A stretch of DNA of 64,000 nucleotides, taken from assembly GCA_022495005.1 (NCBI GenBank), contig JAGYXB010000797.1:1426001-1490000 (forward strand), read 5' to 3'. A program made the position numbers and the translations under genes. Shown here piece after piece: positions 41,755 through 53,100 of the stretch (position 1 is its first letter; each line of letters opens with the position of its first letter). The notes beneath the pieces are model-generated. The model was not told the DNA's origin, searched no databases, and was given only the letters and a program-made list of their open reading frames with translations. The DNA is from Rhyacophila brunnea (lineage: Eukaryota > Arthropoda > Insecta > Trichoptera > Rhyacophilidae).

Positions 41755-43959
41755 CAGTGGCGTACCCAGGGGGTGGGCCAAGGGGCCCTGGCACCCCCCA
41801 AACATGAAAATTATCAGACTGATTTTAAACATTGAAATTGAAAGCCAATAAACTATACCTTTGGGCTTAGACAAATAAAAACACGGCAAAAAATGATTTG
41901 TAATTCTCCAGCACCGCTTTTAGAAAAATTTCTTTGATTTTGATTTCTAACACAACACTAATGTCAGGTTTTTTAGAAACCCAATCCTTAATGGAGCTGT
42001 CGAAAAATTCTCGGTGTCCACCCGAATTCCGGAGTGGTGTAGGTCATGGCTGGGGAGGGCTGACAGGGCTCTAGTCTAGGGGCCCGGGCTGTGGGGGGCC
42101 TGGCGTGTTGGGTTGACCAGATAAGTGAGATAAACACACATCATAAATTAGCTTTAAGGGGGGACATGCTCGTCGAAGGTCAAAATTGAGTTTTTATTGT
42201 ATTTTCAAACCATGATCCTGGACACTCCTTAAACGTTGTAGATAATCTATTTATATAATTTTGAAGCCTTATTATCCTTTATAGTTATTTTAAACATTTG
42301 ATGACTGCATAAAGTATTTTTGTTACATAAAATAGTATTCTTTTAAACCTCTCGCTCTAATGTTTTAGAATATAGTCATATTTCGGTACATAACTGTGCA
42401 GTGATGTTAAGATTTTTTACATGTATTAATTTTTAAACGTATTGATAAAACCATTAGCATAATTTATTACGAGATAATTTTTGTAAAATATTCACGATAA
42501 AAAATTATATTGATAATCTCTGTGATCCCAAATTTGACAAGAATTAGGCATTTTATTATTCAAAAAATCGGCAAGAATAACACATTTCAAGATAATTATA
42601 AAGATATTTATTATAAGCTATGTTTTTGACCATTCAAGTGTGATAAACATCTTATGAATAATGATTGCTTTATAATAATTATTGACCTAAGAATAAGGTA
42701 GTGTTTTTTTGAAATACGCCATTTCTTTTGTCATTCCCCAGTGGTTAAGCTACAACATACGGCCGTAGCCATAAATTAACAAACTATAATTGAAGTAGGG
42801 AGTAAAATGATATTAACGCGCGTGTTTGAACATGTACCGTTTAAAAAAAAATTTTAAAAAATTCGGTTATGTACATGTTCAAACACGCGCGTTAACATAA
42901 TTTTACTCCCTACTTTAATTATAGTTTGTCATTTTATGGCTACGGCCGTATGTTGTAGCTTAACCACTAGGGAATGACAAAAGAAATGGCGTATTTCAAA
43001 AAAACACTACCTTATTCTTAGGTCAATAATTATTATAAAGCAATCATTATTCATAAGATTTTTATCACACTTGAATGGTCAAAGACATAGCTTATAATAA
43101 GTATCTTTAGATTCATCTTCAAATGTGTTAATCTTGCCGATTTTTTGAATAATAAAATGCCTAATTCTTGTCAAATTTGGGATCACAGAGATTATCAATA
43201 TAATTTTTTATCGTGAATATTTTACAAAAATTATCTCGTAATAAATTATACTAATAGTTTTATAAATGCGTTTAAAAATTAATAAATGTAAAAAATCTTA
43301 ACACCACTGCACAGTTATGTACCGAAATATGACTATATTCTAAAACATTAGAGCGAGAGGTTTAAAAGAATACTATGTTATGTAACAAAAATACTTTATG
43401 CAGTCATCAAATGTTTAAAATAACTATAAAGGATAATAAGGCTTCAAAATTATATAAATAGATTATCTACAACGTTTAAGGAGTGTCCAGGATCATGGTT
43501 TGAAATACAATAAAAACTCAATTTTGACCTTCGACGAGCATGTCCCCCCTTAATAGTAAAAAAAAGTCGCCTGCGGACTATTATACTTCATGGTCACGAA
43601 CATTTTCAATTACTTATATAATTGTGCAATATATTTTTTGATTATTATGTGTCGATACTCGACAGCTCTAATATTAAAGTAGCTGTATTAAAAACCGCCA
43701 ATAATTCACTGTATAAGTACCTTTAATTTGAACTAAAACACAATTTTACGTTAGTGTAGTGTTTTACACTGCCTTTAATTTTAGCGGTAGGTAGGGGGGC
43801 CGCCAATCCTAGCCTGAGGGCCCGTTTCAGGATGTGGGGACCATGGTGTAGGTAATAGACAAAAGACCGATAAATGAGAAGAATGGAAAGAGCCTATGAG
43901 ACTAATTTACATTCTCCTTCTTGGGCCCCCCCCAATATTAAATCCTGGGTGCGCCACTG
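41755..43959. mobile_element. hAT-B element, copy 4, containing a TTAA palindrome
   Basis: The ends read CAGTGGCGTACCCAGGGGG and GGTGCGCCACTG. Flanks CTTGTGAC (41747-41754) and CTTATGAC (43960-43967) agree at 7 of 8. Removing the palindrome at 42158-43549 leaves an element of about 810 bp, the same size as copies 1 and 3. Confidence 0.85.
42158..43549. mobile_element. Long palindromic element with about 680-bp arms, TTAA target
   Basis: TTAA flanks both ends (42154-42157 and 43550-43553). The ends read GGGGGGACATGCTCGTCG and its reverse complement. The arms are nearly identical over about 680 bp and are separated by an AT-rich loop of about 25 bp near 42850. The empty site, GCTTTAATAGTAAAAAAAG, is intact at 13881 in another hAT-B copy. 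No open frame suggests a transposase. Confidence 0.9.
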
Positions 43960-43967
43960 CTTATGAC

Positions 43968-44505
43968 AATGATAATAAAATGAACTTCCCGACTCGTTTT
44001 CTTCTGGGTATGCTATCAATGCAATCCCTGTCCACCCGAAGAGTTATTGCTCTTTTAAAGCATTTCTTTTTACTTCTTCGTGGGTTCATTTATAATCCGT
44101 ATATGCTGGCAAATATTAATTTTCATGTTCCCACCAATATCACTCGTAACTCTACGGTCTTCAAGATACCTCGTCGCAGGACAGATGTTATGTTTCATGA
44201 CGCTGTGTATCGTGCAATTAACTTATTTGATGGCACCATAAAGGTTGATTTATTTTTTATTAACTATAATATTAATGTTTGTGGACGTGTTAAATAGGTT
44301 AAATTTATAATTGTATATATTATCATGTTTCTTTAATATTTACATAAACACATGCTGTCTTTTCTACTTTCTTGTTATATTAGTTGTTATTAATTATAAT
44401 TAGGATATTTTTATAATTTTGTATGTATTATGTATTATGGCGCATTGGCCAATCGCTGTAATGCCGTAAAACTCTTTTTCTAAATAAATAAATATAATAA
44501 ATAAT
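43968..44505 (+). pseudogene. Jockey-like LINE, 3' part after the hAT-B insertion
   Basis: The frame continues FPTRFLLGMLSMQSLSTRR, then NINFHVPTNITRNSTVFKI and HDAVYRAINLFDG and stops near 44297. The 3' end is an AAATAAATAAATA-rich tail at 44482-44505. Together with 41540-41754 it is one LINE copy. Confidence 0.75.
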
Positions 44506-44649
44506 ATAATATTAGATTTGTAAGTTCCATACAAGAGGCACCATCTCTTAAGGTTCAAATACATTAAGATCACGTTATGTTGTGCTGTCACGTGCTGTCA
44601 CAGTAAGCTGCCGCTACCGGAAAAAGTGTGTGATGTCGTTTTTCTTGGT

Positions 44650-45045
44650 ATTTAAGATGATCAAATCCCGTAGCACAATTTAAACCTTTAAACGAACATG
44701 GTCAGTTAGCAAAATCTGCCGAAATCACCAGAACAACAATGAGGTCACCTCATGCGTACCGCACTGCATCGACACCCGCATGACTCAATAAACGTTTTTT
44801 TATCATTTTCTACACCCCTACACATTTTCGACTCATGTCAAAATCACGGCTTTTTGTTTTTAGCGGTTAGGTTAGGTATAGGTTGACTATTCTTATAATA
44901 ACTTCTAGAAACCATTTGACAAAGTTAATCATGACATCTCGATGTAAAAACTCCAACTTATTGGATTTTCGGTTCGATTTCTGAAGTTATTTGGGAGTTA
45001 TTTTAGGAACCGTCAATAATACGTATCATATGGCCTCCATCCAAG
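44650..45045. other. Unassigned sequence
   Basis: Only a GGTTAGGTTAGGT telomere-like word (44865-44877) stands out. Confidence 0.35.
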
Positions 45046-45053
45046 GCCTGATC

Positions 45054-45366
45054 AAAAACGATCCATAAGTGCGAGTGAGAAAGTATTCGGCACCCTTATA
45101 ATCTCTGCAACACGCGATAGAGTAAGATAAAAGGTTTACAGATGTATGAGATGATTTGCTGTGGTGTCGCCGCCAAATCTTAGTCTGTTGCTTAACTAAG
45201 CGTCGATAACCTGCGAGCGCGTGTTGCCAAAATTGATATTTTTGTGTTAAACATAAAGTCAGTGTTAAATATTTTTAGTTAATTAAGTATAAAAGATGTT
45301 CCTGTGTGTTATATTAAAATGTGGTAGCCGTACTGATAAGCAAGAAGATGGTATTACGTTTCATAG
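45054..45366 (+). pseudogene. THAP-domain-like first exon with upstream TATA, copy 2
   Basis: After AGTATAAAAG at about 45288, an ATG at 45296 opens MFLCVILKCGSRTDKQEDG followed by ITFHR and a GT donor at 45367 (phase 2). A Cys pair a few residues from the start and a terminal FHR before the first intron are the layout of THAP zinc-finger exons, found in P-element-type transposases and in host DNA-binding proteins. The exons for the rest of the domain were not found downstream. It is either a transposon fragment or a lost gene. Confidence 0.5.
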
Positions 45367-45579
45367 GTAGTTGGTACATGTTCGTGATAATTTATTTGTA
45401 TATTATTATATATTTTTTTAATATCAGTGACTTAGTGTTTCTTTAAAATAACTTAAATTATGGATATTTTTACGTTATAGTTGCATTTTGACCGCTTAAA
45501 AATATTATATAACGTAAAAAAATAGAAAATTAGATTTTAATTTTGAGCGTCTAGTGCGAGCAGTTTAGGCGAGCACTAG

Positions 45580-45844
45580 CGAAACGGTCTATGGTCTCAA
45601 AAATTTGTGTACGAATGCGTTCGCTCACCCACAAACCAAACGCAAGGTACGCAGCTTTATTTAGCAATGCAACGGGGTGCATCTAGATGTATCTATAGTC
45701 TAAGCCTCCATCATTCGCGAATATTTAAAACATGTGTTGGTGTCCTTCAGGGCTCAAACTTGGGGCCATTGTTGTTCACGATTTTTATAAATAACATAGC
45801 AATGCGACTGCCTAATCTGCAAACCAGCTAATTCTATCTTGGCT
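45580..45844 (+). pseudogene. Jockey-like LINE reverse transcriptase fragment (GVLQGSNLGPLLF)
   Basis: The frame 45607-45831 carries FKTCVGVLQGSNLGPLLFTI and FINNIAMRL, reverse transcriptase block 4 of jockey-type LINEs. It is broken at about 45840 by an unrelated repeat and resumes near 46263. Confidence 0.8.
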
Positions 45845-46262
45845 TATTGTTTAAGAAGGAGAAAAAACTTAACAAATTTATTTAACTATCGAGCGGAACA
45901 AACAATTTAACTATCGAGCGGAATTTGACAATTCCAAAAATACACTTGGAAATTATTTTTTTTACTAATAAGCTGCACTATTAATTAATACACTATTTTA
46001 GCTTCCCTTTTATTATAAAGAAAGTTTGTATAAAGAGCGGAGTTGTTCCATTTACGATATTGGAAATTTGGCACCTGCAGTTGGTCGTTTTGTGTGAAGA
46101 ACGATAACGCATTTGTTTGTATCTTGAGGAGTTTGAAATTTTGTGTGCGTATAGAAAACACGCTTTACCAAAATGCCATTGGTCAAAAGTGCAGTTGGTT
46201 GAATTGTAGATTAAGCAGTCGAATGGTCATTAAAATGCTATGTTTTCGTTGTTTGCCTTGAA
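45845..46262 (+). repeat. Unclassified repeat inserted in a LINE; reverse copy at 51060-51340
   Basis: GGAGAAAAAACTTAA, TTAACTATCGAGCGGAA, TTTGGCACCTGCAGTTGG and GAACGATAACGCATTTG are shared with the minus strand of 51060-51340. The inserted piece splits the LINE reading frames. Confidence 0.65.
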
Positions 46263-46995
46263 ACTCTTCATGGAAGTTGTCACCTTGGAAGATTGTCGTC
46301 AACACGACTTGATGTAGATAATATAATATTATATTTTAGCAGGAGTAACCAACTGGTGTTCAATATTGAAAAATGCAATATTTTATCGTTTACCAGAACC
46401 TCGCGGGTATTATTTTTTCAATATTCGATGCACGGCAGAGTTGTTTCGCGAACACCATCCATCAGGGATCTTGGCACTACGTTTGATAGAAAGCTGTCAG
46501 TTAGTTGTCATATGGCTATTTGTAAAAAAAACACTACAAATGTTGGGCTTCGTCTTGCGGACTTCAGGTGTTTTAGGGTTTTACTGTATTAAATTAAAAC
46601 GGAGACGTGGCGAGTGGTGGAGGGAAAAGTATTGACCTGTGTGTCCCTGATGACTATCTTAGAAATCGGAAACATCGGGAACTAACTAGCCATTGGAAAT
46701 GCCAATTGGGAGGGTAATAACTCTGTTCAACCAAATCACTTCAGATATTAACATATTCCACCTACGTGATGATGAGTTTAGGTGGGTATTATTTTATAAA
46801 TTCTTAAAATAGTGTTTGCTTAGCTCATTCGGTGCACTTCCTTGTATATTAATATTTGTTGTATTTAGACTTAATACTGATCAATTTCTTTTTTTATATA
46901 CTTAAGTAATACCTACATACTTTATTAATAATACAATTTATTTTTAGATGTCATGTTGTGAACGTCTTAAATTAATAATTTGTAGTTCACTATAT
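46263..46995 (+). pseudogene. Jockey-like LINE, C-terminal part
   Basis: The frame 46293-46592 encodes SRSNQLVFNIEKCNILSFTR and IRDLGTTFDRKLSVSCHMA, palm and thumb sequence of jockey-type reverse transcriptases. From 46635 the last coding part matches 18940-19375 (GTGTCCCTGATGACTATC, CACCTACGTGATGATGAG) and the tail to 46995. Two internal deletions are seen. Confidence 0.75.
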
Positions 46996-47006
46996 GTAAT
47001 GTGAAT

Positions 47007-47403
47007 TAGTGTTGCCAACCGTACTATATTTATAGTATTTGAACTATAAGTTTGGTCCGCGTATCATGTACGATATAAAACAGATATAGTACGCCCAAAA
47101 TACTATAATTTTGAATATCGGAAAAAATATGTAAATAGTACTAAAAGTTCGATAAATTGTTGCAAAGTACTATAATTTCGCAATATAAAAAGATTTGGAG
47201 AACTTGTAAAAGTAGACTGGTAAAAGGCGTCTCGGAGTTTCTCAGTTTCTAAAATTCACCGTTTTTTTTCTTCTGAGAAACAAAAAACCTATACCTACAT
47301 TTTCAACAGATTCAAATGACAATGCGTACTATATTTTTTCCCCAAATACTATAATTTTGGAAACTCTGTACTATAATTCCACTTTCAAAAGATGGCAACA
47401 CTG
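47007..47403. mobile_element. hAT-type miniature element with TACTATA repeats
   Basis: The ends read TAGTGTTGCCAACC and GATGGCAACACTG. A perfect 8-bp duplication, ATGTGAAT, flanks it (46999-47006, 47404-47411). ATACTATAATTTTG-like words occur about six times. It sits right after the LINE tail. Confidence 0.85.
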
Positions 47404-47411
47404 ATGTGAAT

Positions 47412-48050
47412 GTTAAAATTACTGTAGTTTTTCCAATAATTTTCAAGCATTGCTAATAGAAGCCGGCATTGTTAACCCCAGGGAACTTATAAATAATGAG
47501 AACTGAAATATTCAACGGATGTGGTGAAGCAGTCAACCGATCTCGAGTATGGAAGAATACGTGATAAACTTAAACACGTGTCAAAAATACGCCATACGTC
47601 GAATACTGACAAGTTTATTGCTCTCGGTGTATGCATTGACGCTCATTGAATATTGGTGTATTGAAGATTGCAGCACACACTATTGCGCGTCAATAATGCG
47701 TGGTTAATTTTCGTAGGACACTCACACATTCAAAACCATGCATCAAAATGTGGTGTATTAGAATATAGCCTATCGGAATTCTATTTTTTAATCTGTTCTG
47801 TGGTTAACCCAATGCGTGCCAAAAGTGTAGTTAACAACTTCTGCAATCATACGTTTTAATTCTATTACTGGTGAGTGAAATTTTCCATAAATCTATTGTT
47901 TACATTTTTCTGTCTAAGCCGTGTCTGACACAGTTTCTAAAAATTGTGATCTATGTGACAGTTTATTTTGTTTAATGATAAATTAACGTATCCGATAAGC
48001 GACTTTTTGCAAAATATAAATGCATTGGTATCTATGCTGTTCAAATAAAA
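47412..48050. other. Unassigned sequence upstream of lipase gene 2
   Basis: No repeats shared with the rest of the window were recognised. This is the likely 5' regulatory region of gene 2 if its leader exon is at 48089-48112. Confidence 0.35.
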
Positions 48051-48112
48051 TAAAATAATAAATTGGAGCATTTTTTAAGAGTGTTATCAGTTCATAGAAC
48101 TTCTTTAAACAG
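48051..48112 (+). promoter_or_regulatory. Candidate promoter and 5' untranslated exon of lipase gene 2
   Basis: An AT-rich TATA-like run near 48051-48060 precedes an arthropod-type initiator, TCAGTT, at 48087-48092, and a strong donor, ACAG|GTAAGT, at 48113. The acceptor at 50065 opens the first coding exon, giving a leader intron of 1.95 kb, similar to gene 1. This is signal-based only. Confidence 0.3.
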
Positions 48113-48384
48113 GTAAGTCTTATAAAATCTATCGTAATTTTTATATTTTTCTATTGAAAACAACTGTCTACAATAATTATAAAGCCATTTGTAAGATTTG
48201 ATTCGTTCTGTCACCATTAGCTGACATTATATGTCGTAAATATTCATTAAATTTCATAAGAAATCATTATTTGTAATTATATACTTTTACTACGTGCATG
48301 TAAAATTGTCGCTGCTGCCGAATATAGGTAAGTCAACATTATTACTTATTTTACGTTAAAGATCATATTGTCTATGTCGTTGAA

Positions 48385-48865
48385 TTCGACTATTCGACAC
48401 TTGACGGTGCTGCTTTACGGTAGCGAATCATGGCACCTTACGAAGGCTCAGAGCAACCGTATACTGAGCTTCGAAAACAGATGTTTGCGCCGAATACTGG
48501 GTGTGCGGTGGTATGACTTTAGGAGCAACATGGAGATAAGAGAACGCACCAAGCAGCCTCTCATCACGCTGAAAGTGAAGAGACGACGTTGGACCTGGCT
48601 CGGCCATGTGTTGCGGATGCCAGAAGAGAACTTCAACCCGGCTTGCCTGTTCTTCAAGCCGACCGGATTTCGGCGTCCTGGAAGGCCGCTAAATACAATC
48701 TACAGAGTATATACGGCGGAGCTACGGGATGCTGGTTTGACCTGGAACGAAGCAAGAAGACTGGCAAGCGACAGGGATTCTTGGAGGCGCCGCGTGGTGT
48801 CCATATGCTCCAGTTAAGGGGCGGATATGGCAAAAGAAAAGAAAGAAGAAGAAAATAAGAAGAAT
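48385..48865 (+). pseudogene. Non-LTR retrotransposon, reverse transcriptase C-terminal fragment
   Basis: The open frame 48368-48817 encodes TVLLYGSESWHLTKAQSNR, LSFENRCLRRILGVRWYD, RTKQPLITLKVKRRRW, WLGHVLRMPEENFNP and GFRRPGRPLNTIYR. It is the same group as 10225-10850 but a less damaged copy. It lies in the proposed leader intron of gene 2. Confidence 0.85.
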
Positions 48866-48869
48866 GTCG

Positions 48870-49210
48870 TTGAATATTTATATGTAACTGCAAATTTCAA
48901 GTCAAGAAATTATTAATATTTCCTACATCTGCTTTGTAATGAAAAATAATTTGAATTCGGAACAAATTTAACTAAGTGGTTAACTGATAAACTTTTGGCG
49001 GTCAAATTTAGGTTAAATGATTATCAAATTGATTTGTAAGAACAACTACTAACTAACTACATGGCATTATCGTAATAAAACATTAATTTAGTGTAGTATG
49101 TATTCTGTTCCTAGAAATGTTACGTGAAAGCTTTGAATTAAACATACAATTCCTCATTTATTATTTACTAATTTAAAAGTTTTTTCAATTAAAATTAATT
49201 CTCAGGAATT
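48870..49210. other. Unassigned intronic sequence
   Basis: No recognisable feature was found. Confidence 0.3.
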
Positions 49211-49218
49211 ATAAGAGA

Positions 49219-49310
49219 CATATGTTTAACTATTAGAAAAAATCTTTTTGAAAAAATAAGATGCCCAGCGGGATTTGAACGTGCATCCGTGTGTTTTAAT
49301 CAAACTAGTA
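49219..49310 (-). repeat. Fragment of the tRNA-like repeat family
   Basis: AAAAAATCTTTTTGAAAAAA and a degraded GGGATTTGAACGTGC box-B side are recognisable in reverse. Confidence 0.45.
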
Positions 49311-49419
49311 TATTGTATTATTATAATGTATAGACAAAAATATTATAATGTAAAAATATTATTGAATATTAATTGTTTAACTAATAACTTTTAAAGACTG
49401 ATATCATAGATATCTCTCA

Positions 49420-49850
49420 TTAGTTAACTCTATTAATTCCCAATACGCTACCATTGTTCCCAGAATGGAAAATTTTACACCTCTTGACTGTAGTATTTTT
49501 ATTGTTTATAATTTTATTACTAATGATCTATTATTAGGTTTTGACGATTTATATACGCTTATCGAGTGTATCATTAGTATTATTACTTTTAGTGATAATG
49601 TTGGGGTTTTTTTTACAAATTACTATTCATAATTGTTTTGCTATTTTTTTTATTTTGATATTTGACTTAATAGGTAGGTTATAAAGATTTTACCTACTGT
49701 ATTGTATTGATTTGTTATATAAGTAAATTGTTGTTCGTTGTCAGTGTGAATATGCTTTTTGGTGAGTGCACACAGTGCCTGAAGATGCTGAAAGGTGAAA
49801 CCTGAGTTGCAAATAACGACTCAAATGGAATAGTGCAAAACTTAAATCCA
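49420..49850. repeat. Uninterrupted copy of the repeat at 4012-5990
   Basis: It contains TTGACTTAATAGGTAGGTTA at the place where the other copy carries the LTR-like insertion, and thus serves as the empty site. Confidence 0.65.
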
Positions 49851-49879
49851 TTAAATTTTAAATTCTATCAAGCACATAC

Positions 49880-49985
49880 TTTCGGTCTATAGTATTATTA
49901 TTAAAAGCAAATATGTTTAACTGACAAAGCTTAGTGTGCATTATGTATGTTGGATCTTAACAGCCGACCTCTACCATTCGCCGCT
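49880..49985. repeat. hAT-A right-end fragment
   Basis: GATCTTAACAGCCGACCTC and CCATTCGCCGCTG match the hAT-A right end; the left part is missing. It lies 80 bp before the first coding exon of gene 2. Confidence 0.5.
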
Positions 49986-50065
49986 GTTTAGTTATATGTA
50001 TAATTATTTACCATTTAGTTCAGAAGATATTTTATAATAATATATTTAAATTTCTAATTTTATAG

Positions 50066-50163
50066 ATACGTAAAATCTTCAATGATGAGACATCAGTTGA
50101 TTCATATTCTTGGTGGAATGGTGCTGATGATGATAAATATAACAGTTGAGTCGGCAACATCAG
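50066..50163 (+). CDS. Lipase gene 2, first coding exon (signal peptide)
   Basis: The exon starts after TTTTATAG at 50065, has a 16-nt leader, a tandem ATG-ATG at 50082, and ends before GTATGT at 50164 in phase 1. It encodes MMRHQLIH followed by the hydrophobic run ILGGMVLMMINITV and VESATS, a likely cleavage site. Either ATG may start; the upstream one is given. Confidence 0.68.
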
Positions 50164-53100
50164 GTATGTAAAAATAAATGAAGGTCTATCAACACACATT
50201 CGTATTGTACTTATTAGTTCAGTACACGTCTTAATAGATTTCATACATATTAGTACATTGGAATTCTGGGGAGCGACAACGCAGATAGCCTTGCAAAAAC
50301 AGCAACTCTTGAGAGGAGCATTGATAAACTCCCCATACCGTATACAGACTTTTTTGAAACATTCAAGAAAATAGCCAAAACTGAAACAGATAATTTATTA
50401 AAAGAACAAGGTCTAACAAAAGAGAAAAAGTACTTTCAAAGTTATTACAATTCTGAAACCAAACCATGGTATACCAATAAAATGCTAAATAGGGAAACAA
50501 TCGTCACAATCAATCGCTGCAGAGTGGACCATTATAATCTTGTCTCATTCCTGGCTCGCTTGGGTATAATAAATGACCCTGGGTGCCAGTGCGGAAGTGA
50601 GACTGAAGATGTTAACCACGTTATTTGGCAATGTTCTCTGTGTGATACCCAGAGACAGCGGCTTCTTAAAGATCTAAGTAAACAAAAGTACCAATTGCCA
50701 CTGGATCTTACGATATTTTTGGCTCGGACGAATATCAAGGCGTTCCAGTGTGTCCAAGTGTTTCTGAGTGAGTGTGGCCTACAAGTTTAAATTGTTTTTG
50801 TTCTTTTTTTTCCTCTCCTGCAAATTTATTTGAATTGTAATAACTGTATGAGTAATTATTGTAATAATATGTATTAACAGTGTATGTTTAAAAGTAAAAC
50901 TAAATAAAACTCAATTGAGACTTCGTAGCTTAATAAAAAAAATAGATTTCAATGTTATATCTAAATAATTTTACTGCGAGCAGACTCAGGTGTCATGGGC
51001 ATACTTTTGTTTCTATCGTAAAAAAATGGATATCATTTTATTATAAAGCATGTTTTCTATACTCACACACAAGTTCAAACCTATAAATAAATGCGTTATC
51101 GTTCTTCACAGAAAACAGCCAACTGCAGGTGCCAAATTTCAAATATCAGAAATGGAGCAACTCTGCTCTTTATATAAATTTCCTTTATCTATTCTATAAA
51201 AGGAAAGCTAAAATAGTGTATTAATTATTTATAGTGCAGCTTATTTGTAAAAACAAATTATTATTCAAATTTTTGGAATTGTTAAATTCCGCTCGATAGT
51301 TAAATTATTAAGTTTTTTCTCCCTCCTGAACAATTTGCCCAAATGGAGTTAGCCAATTTGCAGATTAATTAATCGATATTGCAACGTTGCACGCATGCCT
51401 TTTCAGCTTTTCAATTCTATTCTATTCATCGTGTCCACAATAATCGTGGTCATTTGCAGCAACTCGCAACGGCCGGTTGATAAGCTAACCACCAGCTGTT
51501 GTCGACGCACAGTGATCCGCTCTTATCCTTATGTTACATGTTACGTTATCTCGTCTCATTCCTCCCTCAGCGGTATTTCTTTACCGTACAGAACCGATTC
51601 GACCATATTCAAATACAGTCCACTTAAATTATAGTTATATTCATCATCATCAGCCTGAATCTATCTACTACTGGATGAAGGCCTCTTCAAGCTGCTTCCA
51701 CTTCTCTCGGTCCTGTGCATTGCGTTGCCACGTACTTCCGCAGAATTTTATCATTTCATCGATCCAGCGGCCTCTAGGTCTACCTTGCGGACGTTTTGTA
51801 CTTCTTGGATCCCACTGGATGACTAGATTTGTCCAACGATTGTCTTTTCTTCGAGCTATGTGCCCATCCCTTCTCCATTTAAGGCTTTGAATAAACTCTA
51901 TTACATCGCAAACCCTTGTCTGCTTCCTTATCCACTCATTCCTCTTTTTTTCCTTTCGCGTTATGTCCAGCATGCACCTCTCCATACTACGTTGTGCTAC
52001 TCTAAGTTTCTGGATCTCTCTTTTACTTAGGGTCCATGTTTCACACGCATATGTGATCATGGTAAGCACACACTGGTTGAACACTTTGCGTTTTAGGCAC
52101 AGTGGAAGGTCACTTTTTAAGATATTATTCAGGCGGCCAAAAGTACTCCAGCCTAGCTTTACTTTACTTTACTTAAAATTTCATCAAATATACATCTATC
52201 AAATATAATATATTTTTGTCCCTGATAGATGTAGCCTTTCACCTGTTTGAGCTGAGTGCCATTGAAGAAGGTCTCTTTTGGTCTGCAAAGCAGTTGAACA
52301 TGATTTTCGTCTTTGTTACATTTATTTTCAAACCTTCTTTGTTGCTTACTTCGGCGAGTTCCGCATTCTGCTTTGGAGGTCTTCTGAGTCTTGCGAAAAA
52401 ATTACTATGTCATCGGCAAAGCGCAGATGACTCAGGTATTCTCCATTTATAAGGAACCCTTTGTCATTCCAGTCGAGTTGCCTGAATAGGGTAGCTGTAA
52501 ATAGTTTAGGTGAGATTATATCACCTTGTCGGACTCTTTTGCTGTTAGGAAATCTGCGCGATGGTTTATGGATATTGACAGATGCTGTTGCGCTACTGTA
52601 TATATTATTGAAAATATTTATATAGCGCCCAGGGATTCCTTGCTTTCTGAGTGCGTCGAGTATTAAACATTTTTTTATCGAATTAAACGCCTTCTCATAG
52701 TCTATAAAACCTATGTATAGTGGCAGTTTGTATTCCTGGTACCGCTCTATGATTTCTCTGACGACTTGGATATGGTCCGTAGTGCTGAATCCTCCTCTAA
52801 ATCCGGCTTGTTCTCTCGGTTGGTTCTCGTCTAGTACATTTTGCAGACAGTTTGAGAGAATTTTTGTAAACGTCTTGTAGAGAATAGGGAGTGGACTTAT
52901 TGTGGGCGATAATTTGCTATATATATCATCATATTATATATTAATATTACTTTTATTTTTTATTTTATTACATTACATACGTACTACTTATCTAATACAC
53001 ACTTTTGTTTGATTTTAAGATGACTGTCCACCGGTTGATATATACGGACCACCTTCTAAATATTTTGTTGATAGAAAACCGAATACATCCGATGTGTCTT

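Noticed and set aside
43896..44297. 133-residue open frame as a host gene
   Set aside because: Its start is the right end of the hAT-B element and the rest is jockey-like LINE sequence that continues from 41754.
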